Notes: generated by a model not told the origin, from the letters alone. Shown: positions 44,183 to 54,368, counted from the first letter of the stretch. The stretch is DNA of 64,000 bases from Agapetus fuscipes (GCA_951799405.1 OX637352.1:13588820-13652819), one strand, 5' to 3'. Made by a program: numbers and translations.

Positions 44183-45931
44183 CTAGGGGTGGCCAGTACC
44201 TCCACACAAGTGCCTCCACTTGACTCTGTCCTTGCATACTTCTTTCATCTCATCTAATTTCATCACTCTTTTCATGCATGCTCTTCTCTTGTTTCCACTC
44301 TGTAGATTCCATTCATTCGCAATCTCATTTATCTGATCAATCCATTGTTTCCTAGGTCTTCCCCTTCCACGCTTACCTGTTACATTCCCTTTATACACTC
44401 TTTTTGTCAGTCGGTCTTCATTCATCCTTTCAATATGTCCAAACCATCGCATCACACTTCTTTGAACTTTCACTTTCACGCTTTCTTTTACTCCGCATTC
44501 ATTTAGAACCCATTCGTTTCTCACTCTATCTTTCAGTGTTTTTCCTGTCATACTTCTCAGATGGGCCATTTCTACGGTGCATACCTTATTTACTTCTCTT
44601 TCATTCAACGTCCATGACTCGCTTCCATACATCAGGGTCGGCAACAAAATACAATTGTGTACCGCCATTTTCATTTTCTTTGGTATCCTTTTATTCTTCG
44701 CTATTCTACCAAACGCTCCTATCACGCATCTTCCTTTGCTGGCACGCTTCTCTAATTCTTTCGTCATCTTACCATTCGCCTCAAACTTACTTCCTAAATA
44801 GTCAAACTCATTCACTACTTCAACTTTTATTCCATTCAAATTAATTGTAAGTTCCTCACATACTTCATTCCTGTCAAAAACTAATACTTTTGTCTTATTC
44901 GCATTTACTTTCAAGCTATTCTTACAAAATGCATCATTTAGTTTGGTTAACATCGTTTGGAGTTCCTCCGCCGAGTCAGCTAAAACTATAGCATCATCAG
45001 CATAAAGAAGTACTCCAACTCTTGTTTCACCCACTTTCACTCCGCTCTCTGATATTCCAGCTTCTTTTATGCAACTGTCCATGATTATATTAAACAACCA
45101 TGGACTCATCACGCAGCCTTGCCTCACTCCCTTATATACATCAAACCAGTCACTATATCTCCCATCCACTCTTACACATGCCGAACTATTTTCATAGATG
45201 GCACGTATCACATTCAGAAGATTATCATTCACACCGTACTTCCTGAGAACATTCCACAGCATACATCTGTCCACCGAGTCAAAGGCCCTCTCAAGATCTA
45301 CGAATGCTGCGTAGACCACCCTCCCCACAGCCAGATGTTTTTCAACAATCTGTCTGAGAGTAAAGATTTGGTCCACACAACCTCGTCCTGGCATAAAGCC
45401 AGATTGAATATCAGAGACCCTGTGATCGGTGGCCATTCTCACTTTTTTTATGACAATTTTGCATAAGACTTTCCCAGGTATACTAAGGAGACTAATGGGC
45501 CTGAAGTTACGGCAGTCTTTCTTGTCCCCTTTACCCTTGTAAATAGGGACAATGACCGCCTTTCTCCAGTCCATCGGTACTACCCTGTCTTTCATACACA
45601 TCTTGCATAATTCAAACATCCACTCTACCACATATTCTCCTCCTGCCTTTAACATCTCAGCATTCAATCCATCCATACTTGCAGCCTTTCCATTCTTCAG
45701 CTCTTTTATGCTTGCTTTTATTTCCTCTTTCAAAATATCCTCATTACTTTCATTTGTAGGGTCACATTCATATAAATTTCTTTCACCCTGTCCTAATATT
45801 TCTTCAAAGTATTCTTTCCATCTATTACATACATCATCTTCATCCCACAGCAAGACTCCCTGCGCATTCTTTATGCCCGGAGTTGTTGCTCCCACACTTT
45901 CGTTATTATTCCGAACCCAACTCCAGAACAT
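44183..45931 (-). CDS. RTE LINE, reverse transcriptase part of the polyprotein
   Basis: 582 codons open. It holds NFRPISLLSIPGKVLCKI (about residues 142-159), FVDLERAFDSVD (210-221), GVRQGCVMSPWLFN (268-281), active-site YADD (310-313) and KTKVLVF, then the RTE C-terminal block RWFGHIERMNEDRLTKRVY, GKRGRGRPRKQWIDQ and KDRVKWRHLCGGTGHP. It continues the ORF starting at 47478 after a -1 shift in an A6 run at about 45930. Apart from that it appears undamaged, so this is the least degraded LINE in the window. Confidence 0.9.
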   Translation of the reverse strand: MFWSWVRNNNESVGATTPGIKNAQGVLLWDEDDVCNRWKEYFEEILGQGERNLYECDPTNESNEDILKEEIKASIKELKNGKAASMDGLNAEMLKAGGEYVVEWMFELCKMCMKDRVVPMDWRKAVIVPIYKGKGDKKDCRNFRPISLLSIPGKVLCKIVIKKVRMATDHRVSDIQSGFMPGRGCVDQIFTLRQIVEKHLAVGRVVYAAFVDLERAFDSVDRCMLWNVLRKYGVNDNLLNVIRAIYENSSACVRVDGRYSDWFDVYKGVRQGCVMSPWLFNIIMDSCIKEAGISESGVKVGETRVGVLLYADDAIVLADSAEELQTMLTKLNDAFCKNSLKVNANKTKVLVFDRNEVCEELTINLNGIKVEVVNEFDYLGSKFEANGKMTKELEKRASKGRCVIGAFGRIAKNKRIPKKMKMAVHNCILLPTLMYGSESWTLNEREVNKVCTVEMAHLRSMTGKTLKDRVRNEWVLNECGVKESVKVKVQRSVMRWFGHIERMNEDRLTKRVYKGNVTGKRGRGRPRKQWIDQINEIANEWNLQSGNKRRACMKRVMKLDEMKEVCKDRVKWRHLCGGTGHP

Positions 45932-47478
45932 TTTTTGTTGGTGTGGAAGTCCTGCTGTGCCTTTTCATTATTTTTCTTCTCTAATTCCATCTTACTTTCA
46001 TACACAAGCTTTTTAGTATTCATTTTTGCCCTTTTATACATCATTTCCAAATTTAAATTACCTTTATCTTTCAACCATCTCATATACGCTTCCTTCTTTT
46101 GCTCTACTGCTTCTTTCACTCCATCATTCCACCAGGCATCACCTTTTTTCTTACCAACATTTGTTTCTCCGCATGTCATCCTAGCAGATTCGGTCAGTTC
46201 TTTCTTCATCATTTGCCACACTTTTTCCACACATCCTTCATCTTTCATTTTTTGTAGTTCATCCATATTTAATCTTTTGGCAATCTCACTTTGATATTCA
46301 TCTTGCACATTGTCATCGTTCAAATTTTCCACTTTTATTCTTTTCATTCTTAACAATATTTTTTTCTTTCCTTTCTTACAATCCCCTACCATTATTCTCG
46401 CGCATAACAAATAGTGGTCTGTGCTGAGTTCAGCTCCACGGTACACTCTTGCATCTCTCACATATCCTCTCATTCTTTCATCTACGCATATATAATCAAT
46501 AATTGTTCGATTGCCTGCCCTATTTTGCCATGTATAGAGATGCAAGTCTTGGTGTTTAAACCAGGTGTTTGTTGCAAAAAGTCTGTGTTCTATACATGTA
46601 TTGACAAGCTTTCGTCCATTATTATTCATCCTTCCTCTACCACTCGGACCCACAACCATTCCGCAATCATCTCGTTTCATACCAATCCATCCGTTCATAT
46701 CTCCTAATAAGATAATTCGTTCATTCTCATCTTTCATTCTTAGTACATTATTTACACTCTCCCAGAATTCATCTCTTTCTTCTCTGCTATCAGATTCTAC
46801 TGGAGCATAACACGCTACCATTAGAATTTTCACACGTCCTAATCTCATTCTTACCAACAGAATCCTAGGACATATTCTTTCATAATTACTTACACACATT
46901 TTAGCCCGTTCGCTCAAAATTACTCCCACGCCTTGTCTCTTATATCCATCCTTAATTCCACTCCAAATAAAATACTCCTCATTCTTCAATACCTTTTCTC
47001 CATCCCCGATCATTTTTATTTCAGTCACGCACATCACTTGTATTCTTCTCTTTTCCATAATATCAGTAATTTCATTCTCTTTACAGTCATTCCATTCTCT
47101 AACATTCCACGTTGCAAATATCCATTCTTCCTGTTTCACATACTTCCTTTTACACACACTTCCATTCCTGACAGAATTGTCAGCTTCAACACCTCCGCAG
47201 AGGCCATTTGACACTTCCTTCGAATCCGGGCGGTGGACATTGTCAGCTTCCACGGGCCCCTCCTTGTCTGCAGCTGTCCCCGGGTTTCTGCGGTCATTGC
47301 GGCCGCCTCGTCTGCCTCTTGGTCTTCTTTTAACTCCTCTGCACAAGTTATTCTCACGGATAGTTTTAAATGTTGAATCACTTATTAAATATTTTGAGTC
47401 TTTAAGTGCAGAGAGTTCTTTTGTCGAGTAGATTTGAATCGTTAAATTTGCTTTATTCAATTTTAAATCAAATGACAC
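45871..47478 (-). CDS. RTE LINE, apurinic-like endonuclease part of the polyprotein
   Basis: 535 codons. Residues 1-118 are a basic leader (RRPRGRRGGRNDRR). The endonuclease/exonuclease/phosphatase domain runs from about 119 to 365, with WNVREW, catalytic Glu153 (VTEIK), GDMN at 259-262, IDYI at 327-330 and STDHYLL at 352-358. It nicks target DNA to prime reverse transcription (family knowledge). The frame leaves the polyprotein after TNKK, where CAAAAAATG needs one more A, or a -1 slip, to enter the reverse transcriptase frame. Confidence 0.9.
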   Translation of the reverse strand: MSFDLKLNKANLTIQIYSTKELSALKDSKYLISDSTFKTIRENNLCRGVKRRPRGRRGGRNDRRNPGTAADKEGPVEADNVHRPDSKEVSNGLCGGVEADNSVRNGSVCKRKYVKQEEWIFATWNVREWNDCKENEITDIMEKRRIQVMCVTEIKMIGDGEKVLKNEEYFIWSGIKDGYKRQGVGVILSERAKMCVSNYERICPRILLVRMRLGRVKILMVACYAPVESDSREERDEFWESVNNVLRMKDENERIILLGDMNGWIGMKRDDCGMVVGPSGRGRMNNNGRKLVNTCIEHRLFATNTWFKHQDLHLYTWQNRAGNRTIIDYICVDERMRGYVRDARVYRGAELSTDHYLLCARIMVGDCKKGKKKILLRMKRIKVENLNDDNVQDEYQSEIAKRLNMDELQKMKDEGCVEKVWQMMKKELTESARMTCGETNVGKKKGDAWWNDGVKEAVEQKKEAYMRWLKDKGNLNLEMMYKRAKMNTKKLVYESKMELEKKNNEKAQQDFHTNKKCSGVGFGIITKVWEQQLRA

Positions 47479-47871
47479 TTATTATTGTTTTAAGTTCGAG
47501 TGGGTAGTTTAATTTGGATAACTATTGCTCACTTGGTACTTGTCACTCTATTATTTTATTTAATAAAACATGATTCACATAATTCATTTAAAAATTAAAA
47601 CATTACAATGATTTTAAAAACACAAGAACACAGAATTAATAATAGTCCGACTGCAAAAATTATTTATAATAATAAAAAGCGCGGAGCTCTCGAGATACAG
47701 CGCGTCGCCATTGGCGCCAGCGACAAGACTCGCCAGAGTCAAAAAAAGTCAAGAAACGCCAGAGTCAAAACCGAATATCAGATATTGCGATCCATGATAT
47801 CTATGTATGAAAAAAAACTATGTATTCGCGGCGCGCGCGTACAACCGAAACCGAATATCAGATATTAGAAA
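47479..47871. other. 5' side of the RTE insertion; direct repeats
   Basis: It contains two copies of ACCGAATATCAGATATT (about 47770 and 47850) and a GC-rich stretch (GCGGCGCGCGCG). No gene is recognised. It could hold the RTE 5' UTR or the Penelope upstream part. Confidence 0.35.
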
Positions 47872-48880
47872 ACATTGTCGTACGAACATCTCTCAGGGGT
47901 AGCGATGGGTAATTGTTTGAGTCCAGTTGTTGCGAACCTATTCATGGAATATTTTGAAAAATCAGCTTTGGATACGGCAACTAAGAAACCCCGACACTGG
48001 TTCAGGTATGTGGACGATACTTTCATTATATGGAGCCATGGAGAAGATGAATTAGATTTTTTTCTCCAACATTTAAACAATGTCAATTCAAATATACAAT
48101 TCACCATGGAGAAAGAGGATAAAAAAAGGTCGATTGCGTTTTTGGACGTTCGGGTGACTAGAACAGACGATGGCAGTTTAAAACATCATGTCCACAGAAA
48201 AGACACCCATACAGATAGGTATCTTCATAAATTATCTAACCACCACCCCAAACAGAAGCGTGGGATAATGAAGACCTTACTTGATCGGGCCACAAGAATT
48301 TGCCAACCGGAATCTTTGCAGGTCGAACTGAACCACCTAAAAACTGCCTTCATCAGCAATGGGTACCCAGAAAAAGAAGTACGGAGGGCACTTCATCCCA
48401 AACATCCAAAATCATCCACACAAGAGGATCACATTGTATTGGGAAAGGTCATAGTCCCCTATTTCAGGCAGGTCACGGACCGCATAGGCAAAATTCTAAA
48501 AAAGCATGGGATAGAAACGATTTACACACCCACAAACAAAATTTCGCAACACCTCAGGTCACCTAAGGATAGACGCACCAGGCGTATACAAAATACCCTG
48601 CAGCTGTGGTCTGTCCTACATCGGAACCACCAAAAGATTTACGGGCACTAGACTAAAAGAACATAAAAGAAACTGCCGTTTAGGCCAATTTGAAAAATCA
48701 GCAGTCGCAGAGCACGCCCACTTGGACGACCACGATATTATGTTTGAAAAAACCAAAATATTGGCAAAAACCAAAGGCTTTTTCGCTAGATTGTACAGAG
48801 AGGCCATTGAAATTCATAAACATAATAATTTCAACAGTAAAGAAGAAGGCCTCAAACTAAACAAAATATTTGACCCATAG
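47872..48880 (+). pseudogene. Penelope-like element: reverse transcriptase and GIY-YIG endonuclease
   Basis: The 47875-48651 frame starts within the reverse transcriptase (SGVAMGNCLSPVVANLFMEY), with the Penelope-type active site RYVDDTF (YVDD at codons 45-48) and IAFLDVRVTR. It then reads HPKHPKSSTQ and VPYFRQVTDRIGKILKKHGI. Near 48575 a frameshift moves the coding frame to GVYKIPCSCGLSYIGTTKRF (GIY-YIG motif), KEHKRNCRLGQ and AVAEHAHLDDHDI, ending at TAG 48880. The N-terminal half of the reverse transcriptase is missing. It lies between the inverted arms at 43516 and 50174. Confidence 0.85.
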
Positions 48881-49387
48881 ACAATAATCTTCTAGAATTT
48901 ACGAAAATTTGTCAAAAAAGCCATAAACGGTATTCCACAAGGTCTCACCTCGATTCTTGTCATTAGAGAAGAATCATGAGCTATTTTGCCGGTGAGTTGC
49001 ATCTCGAGCGCTCAAAATGTATGAAGATCTATATGTTATGGAGGTTATGTTGCGAAGATTTTGAGAAGTATTTATTTTTTAAAAGGCGAAATGTTATTCC
49101 TCCGTAAAATAACATATCATAATATTAAGAAGTACTTCAGTATCATATTTTTAATTTAGAATTCGTGGTTTTAAGGTGAAAAACTTGATCGATGAAAGCA
49201 TTATAAGTATTTTTATTGCAATTCCAATGCAACGTTATTTAACACGATATCAGAAAAAACGTATCAGAAAATTATAACATTGTCCAAAATACGTAAATAA
49301 TAATATTATTTTTAATTCCCAGCTGACTTTTGCGAGAGCGAATAAAAATATATGATTTAGAGTGAGACAGCATGATCAAAAACAACG
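48881..49387. other. Penelope 3' region, no gene recognised
   Basis: AT-rich sequence between the endonuclease stop and the Pro-rich ORF. No features recognised. Confidence 0.35.
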
Positions 49388-49915
49388 TTGCCAAATCGTT
49401 TTGATAGAATCGTATTAGACAGAAACACTTGCATTGCAGAATACGAGGCGGCCATTTTTTGTGAATCTTTATTTCGGGGACTCGAGATTTTTGTGAGAAT
49501 TGGGAATAGCTATCCTGCCTTGCCGCCGCAGTCGGTAAAACCGCTTCATACATTTATCGATGTGGTTGACCAGTCGGTAAAACAGATACCTGCCTCTACC
49601 CACGGGGAACCGGGTCCACCCTGCGCACAGTGCGCACCCCAACTTGCGCATGCGCCTGAGCATACACCCGCGCTGACCCCCGCACCACCACCACCACCCC
49701 CCGCAACACCTACCCCCCACCCTAGAGCGAAGGAAGATGACGGAAACCCGCACCCCCTCGCCACGCCGACCTCCCACCCTGTAACGAAGGACAATGTGCA
49801 AGACGCGACTAAACGCCAATCAGTTTCTGTGCAGTTAGCATCGAGAAGCGACCGAAGAGACAACGAAGGCCGCCGCGCCGGTATAACTCGCCTTGAAAAT
49901 GCCTTCTACTCATGA
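49388..49915 (+). CDS. Pro-rich ORF of uncertain coding status
   Basis: 175 codons open. The middle is Pro/His/Ala-rich (TPALTPAPPPPPPATPTPHP) and resembles no catalytic domain I know. It lies just inside the right inverted arm and ends in the hammerhead-like motif. It may be a short ORF of the Penelope-like composite or chance opening of GC-rich DNA; I cannot tell which. Confidence 0.25.
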   Translation: MPNRFDRIVLDRNTCIAEYEAAIFCESLFRGLEIFVRIGNSYPALPPQSVKPLHTFIDVVDQSVKQIPASTHGEPGPPCAQCAPQLAHAPEHTPALTPAPPPPPPATPTPHPRAKEDDGNPHPLATPTSHPVTKDNVQDATKRQSVSVQLASRSDRRDNEGRRAGITRLENAFYS

Positions 49916-49930
49916 AGGCGAAACGTCGGC
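49889..49930 (+). ncRNA. Hammerhead-like motif, right inverted arm
   Basis: CTTGAAAATG, stem GCCTTC...GAAGGC with loop TACTCAT, GAAA, CGTC, GG. The stem II position, GAAA and CGTC fit the motif at 5011. The first core strand is altered (CUGANGA is not fully matched), so it is at best a degenerate ribozyme. Confidence 0.4.
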
Positions 49931-50189
49931 TTATAAAAAAGCTGCATATAGACCATGGTCTAACCCGAAAAAACACAAAAACAATTCAGTAGTTAATACC
50001 GACCATGAAAGTGTTAGTGAAAGTTTAAAACTTTATTTATTCAGAAATAAGCGCGTCAAATCGGCATCATCATAATATCAAAATTGCCAGCATCTGTCAC
50101 TTCGGAGCGGCCATCTTGCTTGACGTCACTATCGAAACTTATTCAAAAAATATTCGTGTGTCTAAACTGAGCCTAATGAGATCGAGATC

Positions 50190-51356
50190 CGGTTCTATAA
50201 AATAATAAATTTAATTTACCTATTGCATTTATTTCTAAATATAATAAATAAATAAATTTATTTTTGTATAATATGCGAACTCAATGAATTGAAATTTCAG
50301 TGTCGGAGGAATGAAAAACAGTCTTTGTATTTAAGAAATTATTTTGCAATAAAAGAAGAAAACCTAATCAAAAATTGACGCCAAGCCGTCATTCATGTTG
50401 TCGAAGGCGCGTCTGAATAGGTGTATTTACTTTTGGGGGAAAAAATAAGATTTTACGGTATGCTGAATCATTTCTACTCGGAATTTCCTTTGATTACGTA
50501 TATTAATAAGTTGTTGTTGTCATTTTAACTCTTTTACTTCCATTGTTTCATTTTCCGAACTAAAATGTCAGCGGGCTGGTCACATCGAATGGCGATAAGA
50601 CGCCGGCTAAGCGAGAGCACAAAATAAGTTAGGGGTTCCCTGATCCCTTTAAGCATGGAATGGACGCCGTACAAATCCGAAAATAGAGTATTGTTATCAA
50701 ATGTCACAATAACAACACTTGTTTTGATATTTGCATTTTCCCTAGCAACCCGGCTGTGTGACGTCACAATTGGTTTGTCTATGAATTGGTTCCGAGTCCA
50801 TCAAATAGATTACGCCTACAGCGATGCTATGGAATACCTTTCAGCTAGCTTTTTCCGTATTTTTATTTTAAGAAATCCTTTGCGGGAGGCTCCCTAGATT
50901 TCAGAGACTAGCTGGGCACCGTTAATCAAACAATTAACTTCGTTAATCGCTAATCCGTTACTAGGGAAGGTAACTTCGTTAAACGGTAAAGCGTTAGATG
51001 TACAAAAAAATAACATAAGTTAAAAGTTAGTCGTTAAAGTTAACAAATACATAGTTTTACCTAGAAGATGGTAGGTTAGGTATTTAATAATTGAAGGGTT
51101 GAAGGGACTTGGATTTGCTATACAAGTAAATAAAACAAGTTATAATTGTAAGTATTTATTTCACCTATGAACTCTAATTTCAATTAAAAGAACATGAAAT
51201 CAACTCTATAGTTATAAATTTATTATTTATTTAGTTAGGTGCATGTTCCCTTTTAAGAACATCAGCATATTAAAATTGTCGTCGGAGAGCGAGGATCGTT
51301 TTGCTCTTAACATGTCTTGATTTAAAGGCAACGTAATCATTTAGATAAAATCAAAG
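50190..51356. other. No gene recognised; small repeat fragments
   Basis: 50865-50915 repeats the AAGAAATCCT...GCGGGAGGCTCCCTAGAT segment found at 40235 and 17065. 50920-51065 has many GTTAA-type motifs as at some transposon ends. The rest is unassigned. Confidence 0.4.
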
Positions 51357-51358
51357 TA

Positions 51359-53447
51359 CAGTAGAGCCTTGATAATCCGAACTAGCAAAAACTAACCCCT
51401 GTTCGGACTCACGAAGCGTTCGGATTATAGTATGTAAGGAGAAAAAAAAACATTTTTATTCTTAAAATAGTGTTTAATTATATACATAGTTTAAGAGGTA
51501 CAGTAAGCAACGAGCTGGGCTTTACATATTGACCTTGGGAACGCTCTTATTACAAGCAGCGTAAGGACTACAGTCGTAATGCAAATAAAAAGCCCGGCTC
51601 GTTGCTTACCGTACATTTACATAATAATTAGGTACCATAAAATACGTAAGGTGTAAATTGTCTATTTAGTCATAAACTGATCTATTTTAGTTTGGCGAGT
51701 CCTGTTGATGGACCAGAAAAAAGCTTTGTCCCTCAAGTTACGTAGCATCATCTTTTCCGATAAGGACAGGTCATTTTCTTCAGCCCACTCCAAGCAAGTG
51801 TTCAAAGATGATATGGCTTGTGAATGAGTAATTTTCTTGACATTTGAAGCAAAATAATCTTCAGCTAAAGACTCGTCATTCTCTTGCGTTATTTGGGTTG
51901 TGATCTCATCATCAGTTATAGGATCTGTGCAATTCTCCTCTTCACTCATGGACAAGAAAGTGGAAATGGTTTCTTCTGTATAACCACGATTACGTAAAAG
52001 ACTGAGCGGGAGATCGTCTTCTACGTCGAAGTCATCATTTTCTTCTGATCTATCTTCTGTTGAATTTATTTTTTCAGGCCAAAGAGGCTTCCAAGATTTT
52101 TCGATAAGAGACGATGATACATGATCCCAACATTGCGCTAGCGAAAAAATGGCGTCTTTAATTGTGACGCTTTTTATAACATCATGCAAGGTTAAAGCCT
52201 CATCGGCTTCTTGCTGCACAAACATTTGAATCAGGAGTTTCTTTTTGTAATTTATCTTGACATTTTGGATTACGTTTTGATCCATAGGTTGGATCAAAGG
52301 CGTACAATTTGGAGGCATGTACAGTACAGAGAAGTTGCCGTCTTCTGTTGTCAAATCTTCAGCATTTGGATGTCCAGGGGCATTGTCTAAGAGTAGCAAT
52401 GCTTTTTGTGGCAGTCCCATTTTTTTTAAATGGCGTTTGACTTCAGGAACAAAATGGCCTCTAAACCACTCGAGAAAAATATCTCTGGTTACCCAAGCAC
52501 GCCTCTGCCCTTCATAATGCACTGGTAATTTTACAGATCCAAAAGATCTTGGCTTTTTTGCCTTCCCCACAACTAGCAATGGTAATTTGTGATTCCCTGT
52601 AGAGTTTGCGCAAGGCATAAAAGTTATTCGCTCTTTAGACACTTTCGACCCAGGAGCGCTAGTTTCAGCAGAAGAGGCTAAAGTTTTGTCCGGCAGAACC
52701 TTCCAAAACAATCCTGATTCGTCGGCATTGTAAATTTGTTCAGGGCAAAGGTTCTTTTCTTTTATCTCGTTTAGGAATTTTTCTTGGAATGGTTGAACAG
52801 CTTCCGTATTGCTAGAGACTTTCTCACCTGACACTTTCAGCTGACGTATGCCATGACGTTTTTTTAAATTATCAAGCCATCCTCTACTTGCAGAAAAATC
52901 CGAACCTGTTAGTTTTTTATGGAAGAATCTCGCTTTTTCCATTACGACCTCACCAGACAATGGAATGTGGCGTCGTCTTTGTTCTAAAAACCATGTGAAC
53001 AGTGCTTCTAGCACTGGATTCTCTGGTAATTTTAGAGTTTTTCTGAACCCTGGTCCTTTCTCAGTTTTAGCTATAAAAGATCTCAATTTTTGCTCATTTT
53101 TCTTGAGGTCTGTAATTGTTGATTTTCCAACGCCATACTTACAAGCAAGAGAAGTTGCCGACACTCCGTCCTTTAAACTGTCTAGTATGGTGCACTTTTC
53201 GGCTATAGTCAAAGTTTTATGTTTGCGTTTTGGTGTTGGAACCATCTTTATAACCTCAAAAAACACGCCGCGCACGAGTACAGAGCAGAAAAACGTGGAA
53301 TGGACGCGCAACGTGGCAGTCGTAACTGCAGACTAATTAATAAACAACATAGCAGCGAGGCGAAGGCGAGGAAGTGGGGTGGGGTATGCAGTTCGGATTA
53401 TAGCGACGTTCGGATTAGCCTGAGTACGGATTATCGAGGCTCTACTG
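51359..53447. mobile_element. Complete Tigger/jerky-type transposon, 2089 bp
   Basis: The left end CAGTAGAGCCTTGATAATCC and the right end, inverted, CAGTAGAGCCTCGATAATCC differ by one base in 20. TA flanks both sides (51357-51358, 53448-53449). It carries one long intact transposase ORF. Intact ORF, paired TIRs and clean target duplication make this the best candidate for a recently active element here. Confidence 0.95.
51662..53245 (-). CDS. Tigger/jerky-like DDE transposase, intact
   Basis: About 527 residues from MVPTPKRKHKTLTIAEK; the frame is open from 53311, but the later Met starts the CENP-B-like HTH. Order (numbered from 53311): Psq/CENP-B N HTH at about 25-75, with YGVGKSTITDLKK; HTH_CENPB about 95-165 (SGEVVMEKARFFHKKL, RGWLDNLKKRHGIR); DDE_1 from about 190, with catalytic Asp197 (YNADESG), Asp309 (LLLLDNAPGHP) and Asp344 (PLIQPMDQNV); acidic C-terminal tail with DDLPLSLLR. 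It binds the TIRs and moves the element by cut and paste (family knowledge). No frameshift or stop. Confidence 0.95.
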   Translation of the reverse strand: MVPTPKRKHKTLTIAEKCTILDSLKDGVSATSLACKYGVGKSTITDLKKNEQKLRSFIAKTEKGPGFRKTLKLPENPVLEALFTWFLEQRRRHIPLSGEVVMEKARFFHKKLTGSDFSASRGWLDNLKKRHGIRQLKVSGEKVSSNTEAVQPFQEKFLNEIKEKNLCPEQIYNADESGLFWKVLPDKTLASSAETSAPGSKVSKERITFMPCANSTGNHKLPLLVVGKAKKPRSFGSVKLPVHYEGQRRAWVTRDIFLEWFRGHFVPEVKRHLKKMGLPQKALLLLDNAPGHPNAEDLTTEDGNFSVLYMPPNCTPLIQPMDQNVIQNVKINYKKKLLIQMFVQQEADEALTLHDVIKSVTIKDAIFSLAQCWDHVSSSLIEKSWKPLWPEKINSTEDRSEENDDFDVEDDLPLSLLRNRGYTEETISTFLSMSEEENCTDPITDDEITTQITQENDESLAEDYFASNVKKITHSQAISSLNTCLEWAEENDLSLSEKMMLRNLRDKAFFWSINRTRQTKIDQFMTK

Positions 53448-53459
53448 TATTTTTTATTA

Positions 53460-53545
53460 AACGTTGTTTTATTTTCACAATAATATTTTGAATCTCGAGT
53501 ACTTTCGACCTTCAATATTCAGGTCATAATCATTTAGATGTGGCC
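53460..53545 (-). repeat. Fragment of a Penelope-type terminal repeat
   Basis: On the minus strand GACCTGAATATTGAAGGTCG, then AAAGTACTCGAG and TATTATTGTGAAAATAAAAC match 12018-12080. It adjoins the right end of the Tigger element, which appears to have inserted beside or into it. Confidence 0.55.
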
Positions 53546-53609
53546 AAGGATCTTGACACTGCTCCTGGTCCACACAGATATTGCGTACACACACTAGATC
53601 AGTACTGCA

Positions 53610-54206
53610 TTCTCACTAGCAGACACGTACAAGTTCGCGCTTGTACATGCCGCATGTGAACCCACAACTTAAAAACCTAAATCTCAAATGGACATAGGTA
53701 CACCCTGCAACTTGAAATAGGGTAATTTCACTTCTTTTTTTTATTTCGTAAAATGATAGACTACCTTTTAAAAAATGCATAATATGCGTTTTTAAAAAAA
53801 ATATATCTGGCTTAGTTTTTAAATTGCAGCACTGTAAAGTTAGCCCATTTTCGATTTCCGGCAAAACAAGTAATTTTTTCATTTAGGCGGATGTGACGTC
53901 AATGGATCTTACGATGTATGGAGTGTACCGTTAGGTCTTCTAAGACTGACGGATCCATCTACGTAATTTGACGTCACAGCGTGGCTAGTCGGTCCCACTA
54001 CTTTTTGGCACGATTCAAATTCTCGACATTTTATTTTTGAAAATTATCAATGATATCTTTATTTTTACTACTTAAAAAATATATGGTTGTGATCCTTGAA
54101 ATGTACTCTACACAACCATAGTATTTTAAACCGTTTTCTCCACCACTGCAATTACCCTATTGGCAAAGTGAACCATTTTCTACAGCACGGGGAGTCAGCC
54201 GCATAT
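53610..54206 (-). mobile_element. R250 copy split by a MITE (53715-54160)
   Basis: The R250 parts are 53610-53714 and 54161-54206. The insert begins and ends with inverted ATAGGGTAATT and has no ORF. Part of the R250 sequence (the GCCGACCTTCC block) is lost at the junction. Confidence 0.65.
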
Positions 54207-54270
54207 ACTCTATGTTCGCTTGTCCATAGACAGCTCGGCCATTGATAAATCGGTCAATACAATATAGGCT

Positions 54271-54368
54271 CACAGACAGCTCCATCACATAAAACTTGCT
54301 CTCCAAATAACCTTTGTAATCACTGTAGTTTTAATTAATTGTTGCTTTCTGTGATGGAGCTGTCTGTG
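54271..54368. repeat. 19-bp inverted repeat upstream of the HARBI1-like gene
   Basis: CACAGACAGCTCCATCACA at 54271-54289 and its exact reverse complement at 54350-54368, with a 60-bp spacer. It may be a small foldback element or a stem in a 5' leader; function unknown. Confidence 0.7.

Larger units (their letters stand above)
43516..50174. mobile_element. Penelope-like composite with inverted terminal arms
   Basis: The outer arms 43516-43567 and 50123-50174 are perfect 52-bp inverted copies. The inner arms 43933-44094 and 49834-49995 are near-identical 162-bp inverted copies carrying a hammerhead-like motif. Between them lie an RTE LINE (44145-47478), Penelope reverse transcriptase and endonuclease (47872-48880) and a Pro-rich ORF. 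Inverted terminal repeats with hammerheads are known in Penelope-like elements; an alternative is a DNA transposon with long TIRs, but no 2-9 bp duplication flanks it. Confidence 0.65.

Noticed and set aside
45925..45940. Programmed -1 frameshift site in the RTE
   Set aside because: The A6 run could slip, but the heptamer is C AAA AAA rather than a canonical slippery site, and a simple one-base loss explains it; kept only as a question under findings.
45552..46016. Plus-strand ORFs across the RTE LINE (44404, 45119, 45552, 45935, 46414)
   Set aside because: Shadows of the minus-strand polyprotein, with low-complexity Ser/Phe/His-rich content and no family features.
49388..49915. A host Pro-rich gene
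   Set aside because: No splice context, no domain, and it overlaps a repeat arm; listed only as a low-confidence ORF.
43516..50174. A large Maverick/Polinton-type DNA transposon
   Set aside because: Long inverted arms suggested it, but no integrase, DNA polymerase or capsid gene and no 6-bp duplication are present; the content is Penelope and RTE.
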